A stretch of DNA of 21,409 bases from CAZBDU01 sp964490725 (GCA_964490725.1 CAZBDU010000095.1:1-21409), one strand, 5' to 3'; shown: positions 14,646-21,409, counted from the first letter of the stretch. Notes: a model not told the origin generated them from the letters alone. Program-made: numbers and translations.

Positions 14646-15953
14646 TCAGCAGAACGCCTGGTAGATGGCGGACAGGGCGGCGGCGAAATCCCTCTCCTCC
14701 ACGCCGACGATAATGTTGATCTCCGAGGAGCCCTGGTCGATGATGCGTACGTTGACCCCGGCTTCCGCCAGGGCGGTGAACAGCCTGGCCGCGATGCCCA
14801 CCTGGTAGGCCATTCCCTCCCCTACCATGGCGATCAGAGCCAACCCCTCCTGGATGGCCACGCTGTCCGGGTTGAGGGCGGCGCGGATCTCGTCCAGCAC
14901 GGTCTGCTTCTTGCCCTTGAGCTGGTCGTCCCTGACGATGACGGACATGGTGTCGATGCCCGAAGGCGCGTGCTCGAAGCTCACCCCGTGCGCCTCCAGG
15001 ATGCCGAAAAGCCGGCGGCCAAAGCCCAGCTCCCTGTTCATCAGCATCTTCTCGATGAGGATCAGGCTGAAGCCGGTCCTGCCGGCGATGCCCACCACCA
15101 CACCGCTGTGGGCGACGTCGCGGCGCTGCACGATCAGGGTACCCGGATCGTCGGGTGCGTTGGTGTTGCGAATGTTGATGGGAATGTTCGCCCCGTAGAC
15201 CGGAAAGATGGCCTCCTCGTGAAAGACGTTGGCGCCCATGTAGGCCAGCTCGCGGATCTCCCGGTACGTCACCTGCCGCATCGGCCTGGGGTTGGCCACG
15301 ATGCGGGGATCGGTCATCAGGAAGCCGGAAACGTCCGTCCAGTTCTCGTACACTTCCGCCCCCACCGCCCGCGCCACGATGGCCCCTGTGATATCCGACC
15401 CACCCCGCGAGAAGGTGCGGACCTGGCCTTCCGCGTCCGACCCGTAGAAGCCGGGGATCACGTAGAACCCCTCTCGATCCAGGGCCCCGCCCAGCAGCCC
15501 GTAGGTGGCCTCCTCCACCCTGCCGTCGTCGCGGATGCGCACCAGCCCGGCGGTGTCCACGAACCCCGCTCCCAGGTAGTCCGCCAGCAGGCGGGCGCAC
15601 AGGTACTCGCCCCGGGAGGCCACGTAGTCACGGCTTGCCTTGGCCAGGATGGCCCGATGGACCTCCTCCAACCACCCGCCCACGTCGCTTTTCACCTCCA
15701 GCCCCGCGGCCAGCTCCCGGTAGCGCTCCCGGATCAGATGAAAAGGCTCGTCGACGTCCAGGTCCTGCTCGGCCAGCTCCTGGCAAAGGTAGAGCAGATC
15801 GGTGATCTTCTTGTCGGATTTGTCGCGCTTGCCCGGCGCGGAGACCACCACGAAGCGGCGGCGCGGATCGGCGCGGATGATGCGCTCGATCCTGCGGACC
15901 TGCTCCGCTCCGGCCACGGAGCTGCCGCCGAACTTGCAGACAATGGCGCCCAT
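14646..15953 (-). CDS. lysC: Aspartate kinase
   Basis: This 435-residue enzyme phosphorylates L-aspartate, the first step towards lysine, threonine, methionine and diaminopimelate. It has the kinase signature KFGGSS (7-12), SAPGKRDKSDKKITD (38-52), SRGGSD (182-187), ENWTDVSGFLMTDPR (203-217) and FHEEAIFP, with a C-terminal regulatory region of ACT domains (about 290-435, including VNVRIIDQGSSEINIIVGV). It is monofunctional, without a homoserine dehydrogenase domain. The ATG is preceded by GAAGGGGGCACGC. It has a promoter of its own at 16031-16002 and heads a four-gene operon. Feedback inhibition by lysine or threonine through the ACT pair is usual in the family, but which amino acid is sensed here cannot be read. 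Confidence 0.95.
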   Translation of the reverse strand: MGAIVCKFGGSSVAGAEQVRRIERIIRADPRRRFVVVSAPGKRDKSDKKITDLLYLCQELAEQDLDVDEPFHLIRERYRELAAGLEVKSDVGGWLEEVHRAILAKASRDYVASRGEYLCARLLADYLGAGFVDTAGLVRIRDDGRVEEATYGLLGGALDREGFYVIPGFYGSDAEGQVRTFSRGGSDITGAIVARAVGAEVYENWTDVSGFLMTDPRIVANPRPMRQVTYREIRELAYMGANVFHEEAIFPVYGANIPINIRNTNAPDDPGTLIVQRRDVAHSGVVVGIAGRTGFSLILIEKMLMNRELGFGRRLFGILEAHGVSFEHAPSGIDTMSVIVRDDQLKGKKQTVLDEIRAALNPDSVAIQEGLALIAMVGEGMAYQVGIAARLFTALAEAGVNVRIIDQGSSEINIIVGVEERDFAAALSAIYQAFC

Positions 15954-16001
15954 GCGTGCCCCCTTCGCTGCTCGAGCGTCCCAGGTTTGAGTTGGATTCC
16001 C

Positions 16002-16031
16002 ACTCTACGGTGGATGCCGGAGGCGGGTCAA
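16002..16031 (-). promoter_or_regulatory. Promoter of the lysC operon
   Basis: On the minus strand TTGACC (16031-16026) and TAGAGT (16007-16002) are separated by 18 bases. The -35 box contains the TGA stop codon (16030-16028) of the transglutaminase-like gene upstream. A leader of about 40 bases reaches the lysC ATG at 15953. Confidence 0.6.
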
Positions 16032-17212
16032 TAGCCGGCGCCGGCCGGCGCAGCCTCCTCCACCGCCGCCAGCGGGACGGCGATCCATTTCGAGGGGTCG
16101 GCCATGTCGCTGGCGATCAGGCCCAGCGCCACCGGCTCGGTCACCTCGGCCGCCAGGTAGCCCCTGCCGCCCACCTGGAAGCGGGCTCCCTTGCCGGTCA
16201 CGTCCACACCCACCATGGAATGGCTGTAGCGGGCGGAGACCATCAGGACGGCGTCGATGTGCAGGTGGTGCAGGAGGATCACGTAGACCAGGGCCCGGGA
16301 GTCGCAGTCCCCGGAGAGATCCAGGGCGGCGCCCAGCGGACAGGTGAGGTCGGAGACGGTGCCGGTGCGGGTGTACCGGAACCCCTGAACCCACTTCAAC
16401 AGCCGGCGGGCAGCCTCCTGCGGGGCGGCGGCCGGGCCGAGGGCCGATGCCAGCGCCCCGCTCAGCACGTCCAGCCGGTGGAAGCTGTCCCGATAGATGG
16501 CCCGGTAGTAGCGCCTCCAGGCCTGGGCGCGATTCTGCTGATAGGTGGCCAGGATCCGGGCCTCCCGCTCCACCACCACCTGGTTGGCGTCCACTTCCCC
16601 CGGCTCACGGGCCACAGAGAGCTCCCGCCCCTCGAAGGGGATCCTGTCCCGCTGGGGGTCCCCGCCGGGGTAGGGGTAGGTGAACTGGCTGACGGGTCCC
16701 GGTTCCAGGCGCTCGGCCCCGCTGGGGGCGAAGGAGTCCAGCGCGGAGAGGAGAAAGTCGTGCAGCTCCCGGTAGCGGCTCTCCGAGCAGAAGGCGGCCA
16801 GCAGATAGTCGTGCTCCACGCCGTCCAGAAAGATCCAGTAGCCCCGGGCGCGGAACTCGGACCCGGTGAAGCTCAGGTCCGCCAGCCGGGCGTCCATTCC
16901 CGAGTAGCTGTAGCCGGCTCCTTCTCCCCGGGCGTTCAGGTCCCTCTTGACTTCGGCGAACATCGCGGCCGCCTCATCGTACCTGTCTCCCGGAAGGACC
17001 GTCACCTGAAAGACGGCGCTGTGGCTCGGATCCGCGAAGGAGACACGGGCCGGATCGGAGGCTTCCAGCACCTCCCACCCCTCGGGGGGATCGACCGTGT
17101 AGCCCAGCTCGGAAACCAGGTACGGCTCGGACCCGGCTGGCGACGACAGCACGAGCAGCAGCACTGCCCCCAGGAGAAGGCGGAGGCGCCCGTCGGGGAT
17201 CCCGCCGGTCAC
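16028..17212 (-). CDS. Secreted transglutaminase-like protein with N-terminal PsbP-like region
   Basis: This encodes a 394-residue exported protein. The GTG start at 17212 overlaps the upstream stop and follows AGGAGG; the frame is open further upstream but there it lies over the GIY-YIG gene. The signal peptide (about 1-29, hydrophobic LLLGAVLLLVLSS) ends near SPAGSEP. Residues about 32-160 (LGYTVDPPEGWEV, then VSFADPSHSAVFQVTV) resemble the PsbP/DcrB-like fold. The C-terminal part carries a transglutaminase/cysteine-protease-like triad: C303 in SGDCDSRALVYVILL, H331 in RYSHSMVGV and E356 or E359 in AAEVTEP. These proteins are usually predicted to be periplasmic peptidases or crosslinking enzymes; the substrate is unknown. 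It is the last gene of a three-gene operon. Confidence 0.8.
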   Translation of the reverse strand: MTGGIPDGRLRLLLGAVLLLVLSSPAGSEPYLVSELGYTVDPPEGWEVLEASDPARVSFADPSHSAVFQVTVLPGDRYDEAAAMFAEVKRDLNARGEGAGYSYSGMDARLADLSFTGSEFRARGYWIFLDGVEHDYLLAAFCSESRYRELHDFLLSALDSFAPSGAERLEPGPVSQFTYPYPGGDPQRDRIPFEGRELSVAREPGEVDANQVVVEREARILATYQQNRAQAWRRYYRAIYRDSFHRLDVLSGALASALGPAAAPQEAARRLLKWVQGFRYTRTGTVSDLTCPLGAALDLSGDCDSRALVYVILLHHLHIDAVLMVSARYSHSMVGVDVTGKGARFQVGGRGYLAAEVTEPVALGLIASDMADPSKWIAVPLAAVEEAAPAGAGY

Positions 17213-17619
17213 CGCCCCCCCTCCTGACCGGCAGGATCCTGCGGCTCGATCGCCAGCCCACCGTCGCGGCCGCTCGCCGCCCACAGCCCGGCCAGCGCTT
17301 CCGGGTGCCGCAGCAGATGCTCCTTGGTGCGGCGCGGCTGGGACTTCACGAACAGCTCCACCCGCAGCGCGGCGCCGCGGGTGCCAGTGAGCCGCCAGCA
17401 GCCGGCGATCCCCACCGGCGGGAAGCTGCGGGTGTACCTGGAGGCCTTGCCGGCCAGGTGCTGCCGGTACCGCCGCGTGAGGTCGGCGGTGGTACCCGTG
17501 TAGAGGTTGCCGTTTCGCAGGCGCAGCATGTAGACCCAGTGGCGGCGCCCGCCTGCGGCACCACCGGCGCCGGGCCCGGCCCGGGGCGCTCTTCCTGCGG
17601 CCGTTCCAGGCCCGCTCAT
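17209..17619 (-). CDS. GIY-YIG domain protein (YhbQ/UPF0213-like)
   Basis: This is a 136-residue protein with a single GIY-YIG nuclease-type domain after a Gly/Ala/Arg-rich N-terminal extension of about 26 residues. Visible landmarks: WVYMLRLRNGNLYTGTT (28-44, giving Y30 and Y40), DLTRRYRQH with R49/R50, GKASRYTRS (58-65), and VELFVK with E88 as the expected metal-binding glutamate. This is the short UPF0213/YhbQ type, without further domains; any DNA cleavage is inferred from the fold only. I chose the ATG at 17619, which overlaps the upstream stop as ATGA and follows GGGAGGG. Its own stop overlaps the GTG of the transglutaminase-like gene. An upstream extension of the frame overlaps the 335-residue gene and is rejected. 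Confidence 0.85.
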   Translation of the reverse strand: MSGPGTAAGRAPRAGPGAGGAAGGRRHWVYMLRLRNGNLYTGTTADLTRRYRQHLAGKASRYTRSFPPVGIAGCWRLTGTRGAALRVELFVKSQPRRTKEHLLRHPEALAGLWAASGRDGGLAIEPQDPAGQEGGR

Positions 17620-18623
17620 CCGCCCTCCCCGGAGCCGCGTTCCGGAATCCCTTCCACGTTGCCGCAGTGCCGGCGCGCATGCGCCAGGGCCGCCGCCCTG
17701 CCCTGCTGCGTGCGGAACATCTCGCGGAAAAGCCGTTCCGCCGCCGCGGCTCCGAAGATCCTGTCCACCACCCGCTCCTCCCGCAGGAGATTCAACACCA
17801 GCACCTCGTTGGCGGCCGACTCCACGATCAGGTGCCGGAGCACCTCCGCGGTCTCGCGGAACAGCGCATGGCAGCGCTCGAAGGCCACCCGCGTCAGCTC
17901 GGCGGTTTCGGCATGGATGCGCCGGCCCACCTCGGAGAGCTCCCTGATGTGGTCCAGCTCCCGGCGGTCCGCATCGTCGATGGGGTAGCCCAGCTCCAGG
18001 GCCAGGCGCTCCAGGCGGTCCACCTGCTCGCGGCCGCTCTGCGAGCCTGGGGCGTAGAACTCGAGCTGATAGAGGCTCTCCCGCAGAATCATGAACATGT
18101 GGAACCCGGTGCCCACGTAGGAATCCAGGGTGCGGCTGACCAGGGAGCGTCGCAGGTCCTGCAGGATCGGGACCGCGCTGCGCTTCCGGCCCGAGCGGTC
18201 TCCGGGGAGGCGCAGCAGCTCCTCCAGCTCTTCGAAGTGGCGCCGCTCGCAGCCCTCCGGCCCCGGCGCCGCCGCTCCCGCCTCCGCTCCCGCAGCTCCC
18301 GATGCCGCAGCCCCCGATCCCGCCGCCTCCCCCCGCGCAGGCCGAAACAGGAAATGCGCCTTCTCCTTGATGTCGAAGACCAGCCGCTCCTCGATGTCCC
18401 GAGTCCGGGCGAACAGCCCGGCCCCCTCGAAGCCTCGCCCTCTGGCAAGCCGCTCGGAGAAATCCCTGTGCACCTCCACGAAGCGATCGAACGCCCAAAG
18501 GAAGCGCACGATCATAAAGGACAGATCTTCCTTGCGCCGGCGCGTGATGTAGGAGGCCCGGCCCCGCTCCGGCGGCGCCTCCGCCCCGTTTCTCACCGGG
18601 GCCGGGTTCCGGCTCTGCGTCAC
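17616..18623 (-). CDS. Conserved-looking protein of unknown function (335 residues)
   Basis: I do not recognise this protein. It is cytosolic by appearance: no signal peptide and no clear membrane helix. Residues about 33-95 (EDLSFMIVRFLWAFDRFVEV, then RDIEERLVFDIKEKAHFLF) form a helical block. It is followed by a low-complexity Ala/Gly/Glu linker (97-124) and a larger all-helical part (about 128-320) with IPILQDLRR-like, FHMFMILRESLYQLEFY, and LTRVAFERCHALFRETAEVL segments. Helix-bundle proteins such as PhoU- or ferritin-like folds come to mind, but no motif supports a choice. The start is GTG behind GGGAGGAG; the first internal ATG (M37) would cut the first helix. It is the first gene of an operon with the GIY-YIG and transglutaminase-like genes. 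Confidence 0.75.
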   Translation of the reverse strand: MTQSRNPAPVRNGAEAPPERGRASYITRRRKEDLSFMIVRFLWAFDRFVEVHRDFSERLARGRGFEGAGLFARTRDIEERLVFDIKEKAHFLFRPARGEAAGSGAAASGAAGAEAGAAAPGPEGCERRHFEELEELLRLPGDRSGRKRSAVPILQDLRRSLVSRTLDSYVGTGFHMFMILRESLYQLEFYAPGSQSGREQVDRLERLALELGYPIDDADRRELDHIRELSEVGRRIHAETAELTRVAFERCHALFRETAEVLRHLIVESAANEVLVLNLLREERVVDRIFGAAAAERLFREMFRTQQGRAAALAHARRHCGNVEGIPERGSGEGG

Positions 18624-18648
18624 TGTCCCGCTCCTCCCGATATGAAGA

Positions 18649-18681
18649 CGGCCTGCCGCCGCTCACCCGGACAGCAGGCCG
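18649..18681 (-). promoter_or_regulatory. 8-base inverted repeat in the leader of the 335-residue gene
   Basis: CGGCCTGC (18649-18656) and GCAGGCCG (18674-18681) are perfect inverted repeats around a 17-base loop. They lie in the predicted untranslated leader, between the transcription start (about 18707) and the GTG at 18623. A regulatory hairpin or operator is possible. Confidence 0.4.
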
Positions 18682-18713
18682 CCCTCCTCACGCTGGTGGT
18701 CGCCCCTGGCACG

Positions 18714-18743
18714 ATTGTACCGCCTGGCCGTCGGGCCGGTCAA
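18714..18743 (-). promoter_or_regulatory. Promoter of the 335-residue/GIY-YIG/transglutaminase operon
   Basis: On the minus strand TTGACC (18743-18738) and TACAAT (18719-18714) are separated by 18 bases. The -35 box contains the TGA stop codon (18742-18740) of the small coiled-coil gene upstream. The predicted leader is about 80 bases. Confidence 0.7.
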
Positions 18744-18973
18744 GGAGAGTCCAGCTCCTTGCGGAGCTGCTCCCGCGTGTAGTCCACGTACTCTTTGAGC
18801 CTCGCGTTCTCGATCCGCAGACGCTCGATCTCGTGGAGCATCCAGAAGAAATCCTCGTCGGCGTCCTCCACCTCGTACAGCATCTCGGCGCGAGGGTCAT
18901 AGCGGCTGTAGTAGAGCTTGTTCTTCTTCACTTTGTTTCTGAGGTGGTCCAGGCGATCCATGGGCGCATCCAT
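18740..18973 (-). CDS. Small acidic/charged coiled-coil protein (77 residues)
   Basis: This is a small cytosolic protein, MDAPMDRLDHLRNKVKKNKL to RKELDSP. The first third is basic (KVKKNKLYYSRYDPR), the middle is acidic and aromatic (YEVEDADEDFFWMLHEIE), and the last part has a leucine/isoleucine heptad pattern (ERLRIENARLKEYVDYTREQL) that suggests a short coiled coil for dimerisation or partner binding. I do not recognise a family. The start is either the ATG at 18973 or M5 at 18961. The promoter is so close that the first would be nearly leaderless, and the second has no better ribosome binding site. The next gene downstream has its own promoter overlapping this stop, but cotranscription is also possible. 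Confidence 0.7.
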   Translation of the reverse strand: MDAPMDRLDHLRNKVKKNKLYYSRYDPRAEMLYEVEDADEDFFWMLHEIERLRIENARLKEYVDYTREQLRKELDSP

Positions 18974-18981
18974 CGCCCTTC

Positions 18982-19011
18982 ATTGTAGACGCCGGCGGGC
19001 TCACCGCGCAA
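18982..19011 (-). promoter_or_regulatory. Promoter of the small coiled-coil gene
   Basis: On the minus strand TTGCGC (19011-19006) and TACAAT (18987-18982) are separated by 18 bases. The expected start near 18975 is two or three bases before the first ATG (18973) and about 15 before the second (18961). Confidence 0.55.
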
Positions 19012-19030
19012 GAACATACCCGGTTTGCAC

Positions 19031-19059
19031 TTGAAAAGGCGCCGGGGGGACCGTACATT
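19031..19059 (+). promoter_or_regulatory. Promoter of the lemA-TPM operon
   Basis: TTGAAA (19031-19036) and TACATT (19054-19059) are separated by 17 bases. A start near 19066 gives a leader of about 60 bases. It is back to back with the minus-strand promoter of the small coiled-coil gene. Confidence 0.55.
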
Positions 19060-19124
19060 GGTGGCGGCCGTGCGGACAGGGTTCCCGCGGCTCCCGGAAA
19101 GACGGACCGAAGGCGGAGGAAACA

Positions 19125-19712
19125 ATGCACAGGAAGGCGATCAGGGTTCTCCTGGTGGTTGTTGCGGCAGCGCTCCTGTCGAGCTGCGGCTACAACGCCA
19201 TGCAGCGCAACGAGGAGGCGGTGAACAAGGCCTGGGGGGACCTGCAGGCGCAGCTCCAGCGCCGGGCCGATCTCATCCCCAACCTGGTGGAGGTGGTGAA
19301 GGGCTATGCGTCACACGAGCGGGAGACCCTCCAGGCGGTGATCGAGGCCAGGGCCAAGGCCACCTCGGTGCAGCTCAACCCGGGCGACCTGAGCGACCCC
19401 GAGGCGGTGGCCCGCTTCCAGGCCGCCCAGAGCCAGCTGTCCACCTCGCTGGGGCGGCTGATGGTGGTGGTGGAGAACTACCCGGATCTGAAGGCCAACC
19501 AGAACTTCCGGGACCTCCAGCACCAGCTGGAAGGCACGGAGAACCGGATCAGCGTGGCGCGGCAGCGCTACAACGAGGCGGTGCAGACCTTCAACTTCTC
19601 GATCCGCCGCTTCCCCAACTCCATCACCAACAGCCTCTTCCTTCACCTGGAGCGCAAGGAGTACTACCGGGCCGAACAGGGGGCCCAGGAAGCCCCGAAG
19701 GTCCAGTTCTGA
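19125..19712 (+). CDS. lemA: LemA family lipoprotein
   Basis: This 195-residue protein belongs to the LemA family. The N-terminus is a lipoprotein signal peptide, MHRKAIRVLL then a hydrophobic stretch ending L-S-S-C, with C21 lipidated. The mature region starts with the family's typical sequence, NAMQRNEEAVNKAWGDLQ, then LQRRADLIPNLVEVVKGYA and the long helices VVVENYPDLKANQNFRDLQ and GTENRISVARQRYNEAV. It ends in FPNSITNSLFL before a short tail. LemA proteins form helical bundles anchored to the membrane; in several bacteria they accompany TPM-domain proteins, but their biochemical role is still unsettled. The ATG follows GGAGGA with four bases spacing. Two TPM-domain genes follow in the same operon. 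Confidence 0.93.
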   Translation: MHRKAIRVLLVVVAAALLSSCGYNAMQRNEEAVNKAWGDLQAQLQRRADLIPNLVEVVKGYASHERETLQAVIEARAKATSVQLNPGDLSDPEAVARFQAAQSQLSTSLGRLMVVVENYPDLKANQNFRDLQHQLEGTENRISVARQRYNEAVQTFNFSIRRFPNSITNSLFLHLERKEYYRAEQGAQEAPKVQF

Positions 19713-19717
19713 ACGCC

Positions 19718-20668
19718 ATGGCAGGGAAGCACGAACCGGGAAGACCGGCTGAGGGGGAGCGCCCCCGCCCGGCGGGACCGCACCGCCGGCTCTGCAGGCC
19801 CGGCCGCGCCCGCCTGGTCCTGCTGGCGGCGCTGCTGGGAGCGGCTCTGGCGGCCGCAGCTCCGCGGGCGGCTGCCCTGGAGGTGCCGCAGCTCCGCGGC
19901 CGGGTGAACGACTACGCGGGAATGATCTCCGCCTCCACCGAAGCGGACCTGGACGGGAAGCTTGCCGCCCTGGAGGCCTCTGATTCCACCCAGGTGGTGG
20001 TGCTCACCATCCCCTCCCTCGAGGGGGAGCCGCTGGAGGAGTATTCCATCCGAGTGGCGGAGAGCTGGGGGATTGGGCAGAAACAGTACGACAACGGAGC
20101 GCTCCTGCTGGTGTCCAGGGACGACAGGAAGGTGCGCATTGAGGTGGGCCGCGGCCTGGAAGGCGTGCTCACCGACCTGCTGGCCGGCCGCATCGTGGAC
20201 TACGAGATCGTCCCCAACTTCAAGGAAGGGCGCTTCGACCAGGGGTTCGAGGCCGGAGTGGATGCCATCATCGCCGCGGTGAAGGGTGAGTACAAAGGCA
20301 CCGGGAAGGTGGCCAGCACCCCTTCCGGCTCCGGCCGGGGCGGCCGCTTCGTGCCCTTCTTCATTCTTCTGCCTCTGCTGGGCATGCTCGGCGCGCGCCG
20401 CCGCCTGTTGAGCGCGATCGTGGGGGGCGTTCTGCTGCCGCTGGTAGCCTGGTTCGCCTTTCCCCTCAGCCTGATCCTGCTCTTGGCCATGATCCCGCTG
20501 GGGTTCTTCGGTGGGTTGATCCTGCCGGGGATGTTCCTGTTCTCGGGGGCTGGCAGGCGCTACGGGGGCGGGGGGTTTTACGGCGGCGGCTTTGGCGGCG
20601 GTGGCGGCGGCGGCTTCTCCGGCGGCGGAGGTGGGTTCAGCGGCGGCGGGGCCTCGGGCGGCTGGTAG
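19718..20668 (+). CDS. TPM-domain membrane protein with Gly-rich tail (YgcG family)
   Basis: This 316-residue envelope protein has a signal peptide after a long basic n-region (hydrophobic core about 31-48, cleavage near AAAL-E). A TPM domain follows at about 58-190 (LRGRVNDYAGMIS, STQVVVLTIPSLEG, WGIGQKQYDNGALLLVSRDDRKVRIEVG, LTDLLAGRIVDYEIVPNFKEGRFDQG). Then come about three hydrophobic helices (211-275) and a Gly/Ser-rich tail (281-316) ending ASGGW, the usual YgcG architecture. TPM domains have been proposed as phosphatases or photosystem-repair factors in other organisms; here the role is unknown. The ATG is 5 bases after the lemA stop and has a weak ribosome binding site, so translation is probably coupled. 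The long n-region makes a later start conceivable, but no better codon is visible. Confidence 0.88.
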   Translation: MAGKHEPGRPAEGERPRPAGPHRRLCRPGRARLVLLAALLGAALAAAAPRAAALEVPQLRGRVNDYAGMISASTEADLDGKLAALEASDSTQVVVLTIPSLEGEPLEEYSIRVAESWGIGQKQYDNGALLLVSRDDRKVRIEVGRGLEGVLTDLLAGRIVDYEIVPNFKEGRFDQGFEAGVDAIIAAVKGEYKGTGKVASTPSGSGRGGRFVPFFILLPLLGMLGARRRLLSAIVGGVLLPLVAWFAFPLSLILLLAMIPLGFFGGLILPGMFLFSGAGRRYGGGGFYGGGFGGGGGGGFSGGGGGFSGGGASGGW

Positions 20669-20687
20669 GGGCCTTCAGGAGGACAGC

Positions 20688-21350
20688 ATGGCGGACTATG
20701 CCGGCAGGTTTCTGACCGAAGAGGAGAAGGCGGAGATCGTTGCTTGCGTCCAGAAGGTGGAGAAATCCACATCCGGGGAAATCGTGCCCATGGTGGTTTC
20801 GGAAAGCTATCGCTACCCCCGCGCCAGCCTGGTGGGCTCCCTGGCGATCGGCCTCTTCGCCGCTCTGGCCGTCACCGGGCTGCTCACCTTCCAGCAGCAG
20901 TGGACCGGTGTGAACGTTTTCTACATGTGGGTCTTCCCCGCGGTGTTCGGAGTGGCGTTTCTGATCCTGCACCCGGTGATCGACAGGGTGGCCCTCCTCA
21001 AGCGCCTGTTCATTCCGCAGGCGGAGATCGAGGAGGAGGTGGGGGAGGCCGCGCTGACCTCCTTTTACCGCAGGGGTCTGCAGCACACCCGCGACCAGAC
21101 CGGGGTACTCATTTTCATCTCCGTGTTCGAACGCCACGTGAAGGTTCTGGCGGACCGGGGAATCAATGAGAAGGTGCACCGGGACGTGTGGCAGGAGGTC
21201 GTGGAGATCATCGTGCGCGGCATCCGCTCCGGCAGCCAGGCGGCCTCCATCTGCCGGGCCGTCGAGCGCTGCGGCGAGCTGCTGCGGGAGCACTTCCCGA
21301 TCAAGCCCGACGACAGGGACGAGCTGGACAACCTGATCGTGGAGGATTGA
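20688..21350 (+). CDS. Second TPM-domain membrane protein
   Basis: This 220-residue protein has a TPM-like domain interrupted by a two-helix membrane hairpin. Residues 1-40 (LTEEEKAEIVACVQKVEKST, SGEIVPMVV) are the first strand-helix part. Helices lie at about 46-67 and 77-97. The C-terminal part has VGEAALTSFYRRGLQHTRDQ and TGVLIFISVFERHVKVLADRG, then the helical end KVHRDVWQEVVEIIV. There is no signal peptide, so the soluble parts are probably cytoplasmic, opposite to its neighbour. I chose the ATG at 20688, behind AGGAGG with five bases spacing; the frame is open upstream but there it only overlaps the Gly-rich tail of the preceding gene. It completes the lemA-TPM-TPM set. Confidence 0.88.
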   Translation: MADYAGRFLTEEEKAEIVACVQKVEKSTSGEIVPMVVSESYRYPRASLVGSLAIGLFAALAVTGLLTFQQQWTGVNVFYMWVFPAVFGVAFLILHPVIDRVALLKRLFIPQAEIEEEVGEAALTSFYRRGLQHTRDQTGVLIFISVFERHVKVLADRGINEKVHRDVWQEVVEIIVRGIRSGSQAASICRAVERCGELLREHFPIKPDDRDELDNLIVED

Positions 21351-21370
21351 TCGGGGCGGGCCAGGCGGAG

Positions 21371-21385
21371 CGGGCAGGCCGCCCG
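21371..21385 (+). terminator. Short hairpin after the lemA operon
   Basis: CGGGC-AGGCC-GCCCG can form a 5-base-pair stem 20 bases after the last stop codon. There is no T run within the window, so its role as a terminator is uncertain. The rest of 21351-21409 shows nothing I can name. Confidence 0.2.
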
Positions 21386-21409
21386 TCCGGAAGGCGCGTT
21401 CCCGCAGGG

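Noticed and set aside
14638..15600. Upstream extension of the dehydrogenase frame
   Set aside because: The SDR fold begins at the ATG at 14637; the extension reads lysC in the wrong frame.
14613..16034. 473-codon plus-strand open frame opposite lysC
   Set aside because: Shadow of a clear aspartate kinase gene; no family resemblance.
17213..17680. Upstream extension of the transglutaminase-like frame
   Set aside because: The extension overlaps the GIY-YIG gene. The GTG at 17212 has AGGAGG and is directly followed by a signal peptide.
18233..18335. Repetitive GC-rich run as a possible insertion or CRISPR-like repeat
   Set aside because: It is the low-complexity Ala/Gly linker of the 335-residue protein, with no regular repeat unit or spacers.
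17620..18666. Upstream extension of the GIY-YIG frame to 485 residues
   Set aside because: It is Gly/Arg/Ala-rich and runs over the 335-residue gene; the ATG at 17619 has the ATGA overlap and a ribosome binding site.
20580..20665. GGC/GGT-rich repetitive DNA at the end of the first TPM gene
   Set aside because: It looks like a tandem repeat but simply encodes the Gly-rich tail normal for YgcG-type proteins.

Overview
The window is a high-G+C (about two-thirds G+C by eye), gene-dense piece of bacterial chromosome. It carries no tRNA, rRNA, CRISPR array, transposase or phage gene that I could recognise. The organism looks diderm: there are at least four lipoprotein signal peptides, a secreted FecR-domain protein and a LemA/TPM cluster. 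The style of the small lipoproteins and the mix of unknowns reminds me of a high-GC Spirochaetota member, but that is an impression and not a demonstrated assignment.

Layout. (1) 118-3597, plus strand: ribulokinase (AraB type), ribulose-5-phosphate 4-epimerase (AraD type) and a ferredoxin-tailed aldo/keto reductase, tightly coupled as a pentose operon. A second, classical aldo/keto reductase follows at 3724-4707 with its own promoter. (2) 4830-7146, plus: an envelope cluster of one small lipoprotein, a FecR-domain secreted protein and two tandem paralogous lipoproteins, facing a minus-strand membrane diguanylate cyclase (7177-8298). (3) 8442-12301, plus: two overlapping half-transporters whose motifs show a heterodimeric ABC exporter with one degenerate and one consensus ATP site. 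The second half has an extra segment of about 115 residues between TM1 and TM2. (4) 12302-12930 is a graveyard: remnants of an acyltransferase-3-like membrane protein and of two LuxR/NarL-type DNA-binding domains, with shifted frames. (5) 15953-12931, minus: lysC, a short-chain dehydrogenase, a 49-residue ribbon-helix-helix-like protein and a PhnP-like metallo-beta-lactamase-fold hydrolase, with gaps of 8-10 bases. (6) 18623-16028, minus: an unrecognised 335-residue protein, a GIY-YIG domain protein and a secreted transglutaminase-like protein, with 4-base overlaps. (7) A small coiled-coil protein (minus, 18973-18740) is divergent from a lemA-TPM-TPM operon (plus, 19125-21350).

Promoters are unusually readable. 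Several have TTGnnn, a 16-18 base spacer and TACAAT or a close variant. Two minus-strand promoters have their TTGACC -35 box built over the TGA stop codon of the upstream gene. Three genes have a -10 box so near the start codon that leaderless or near-leaderless mRNA is possible.

I saw no clear novel defence or mobile system. The best leads are the FecR/lipoprotein cluster, the enlarged ABC exporter half, the three-gene unknown/GIY-YIG/transglutaminase operon, and the relic island.
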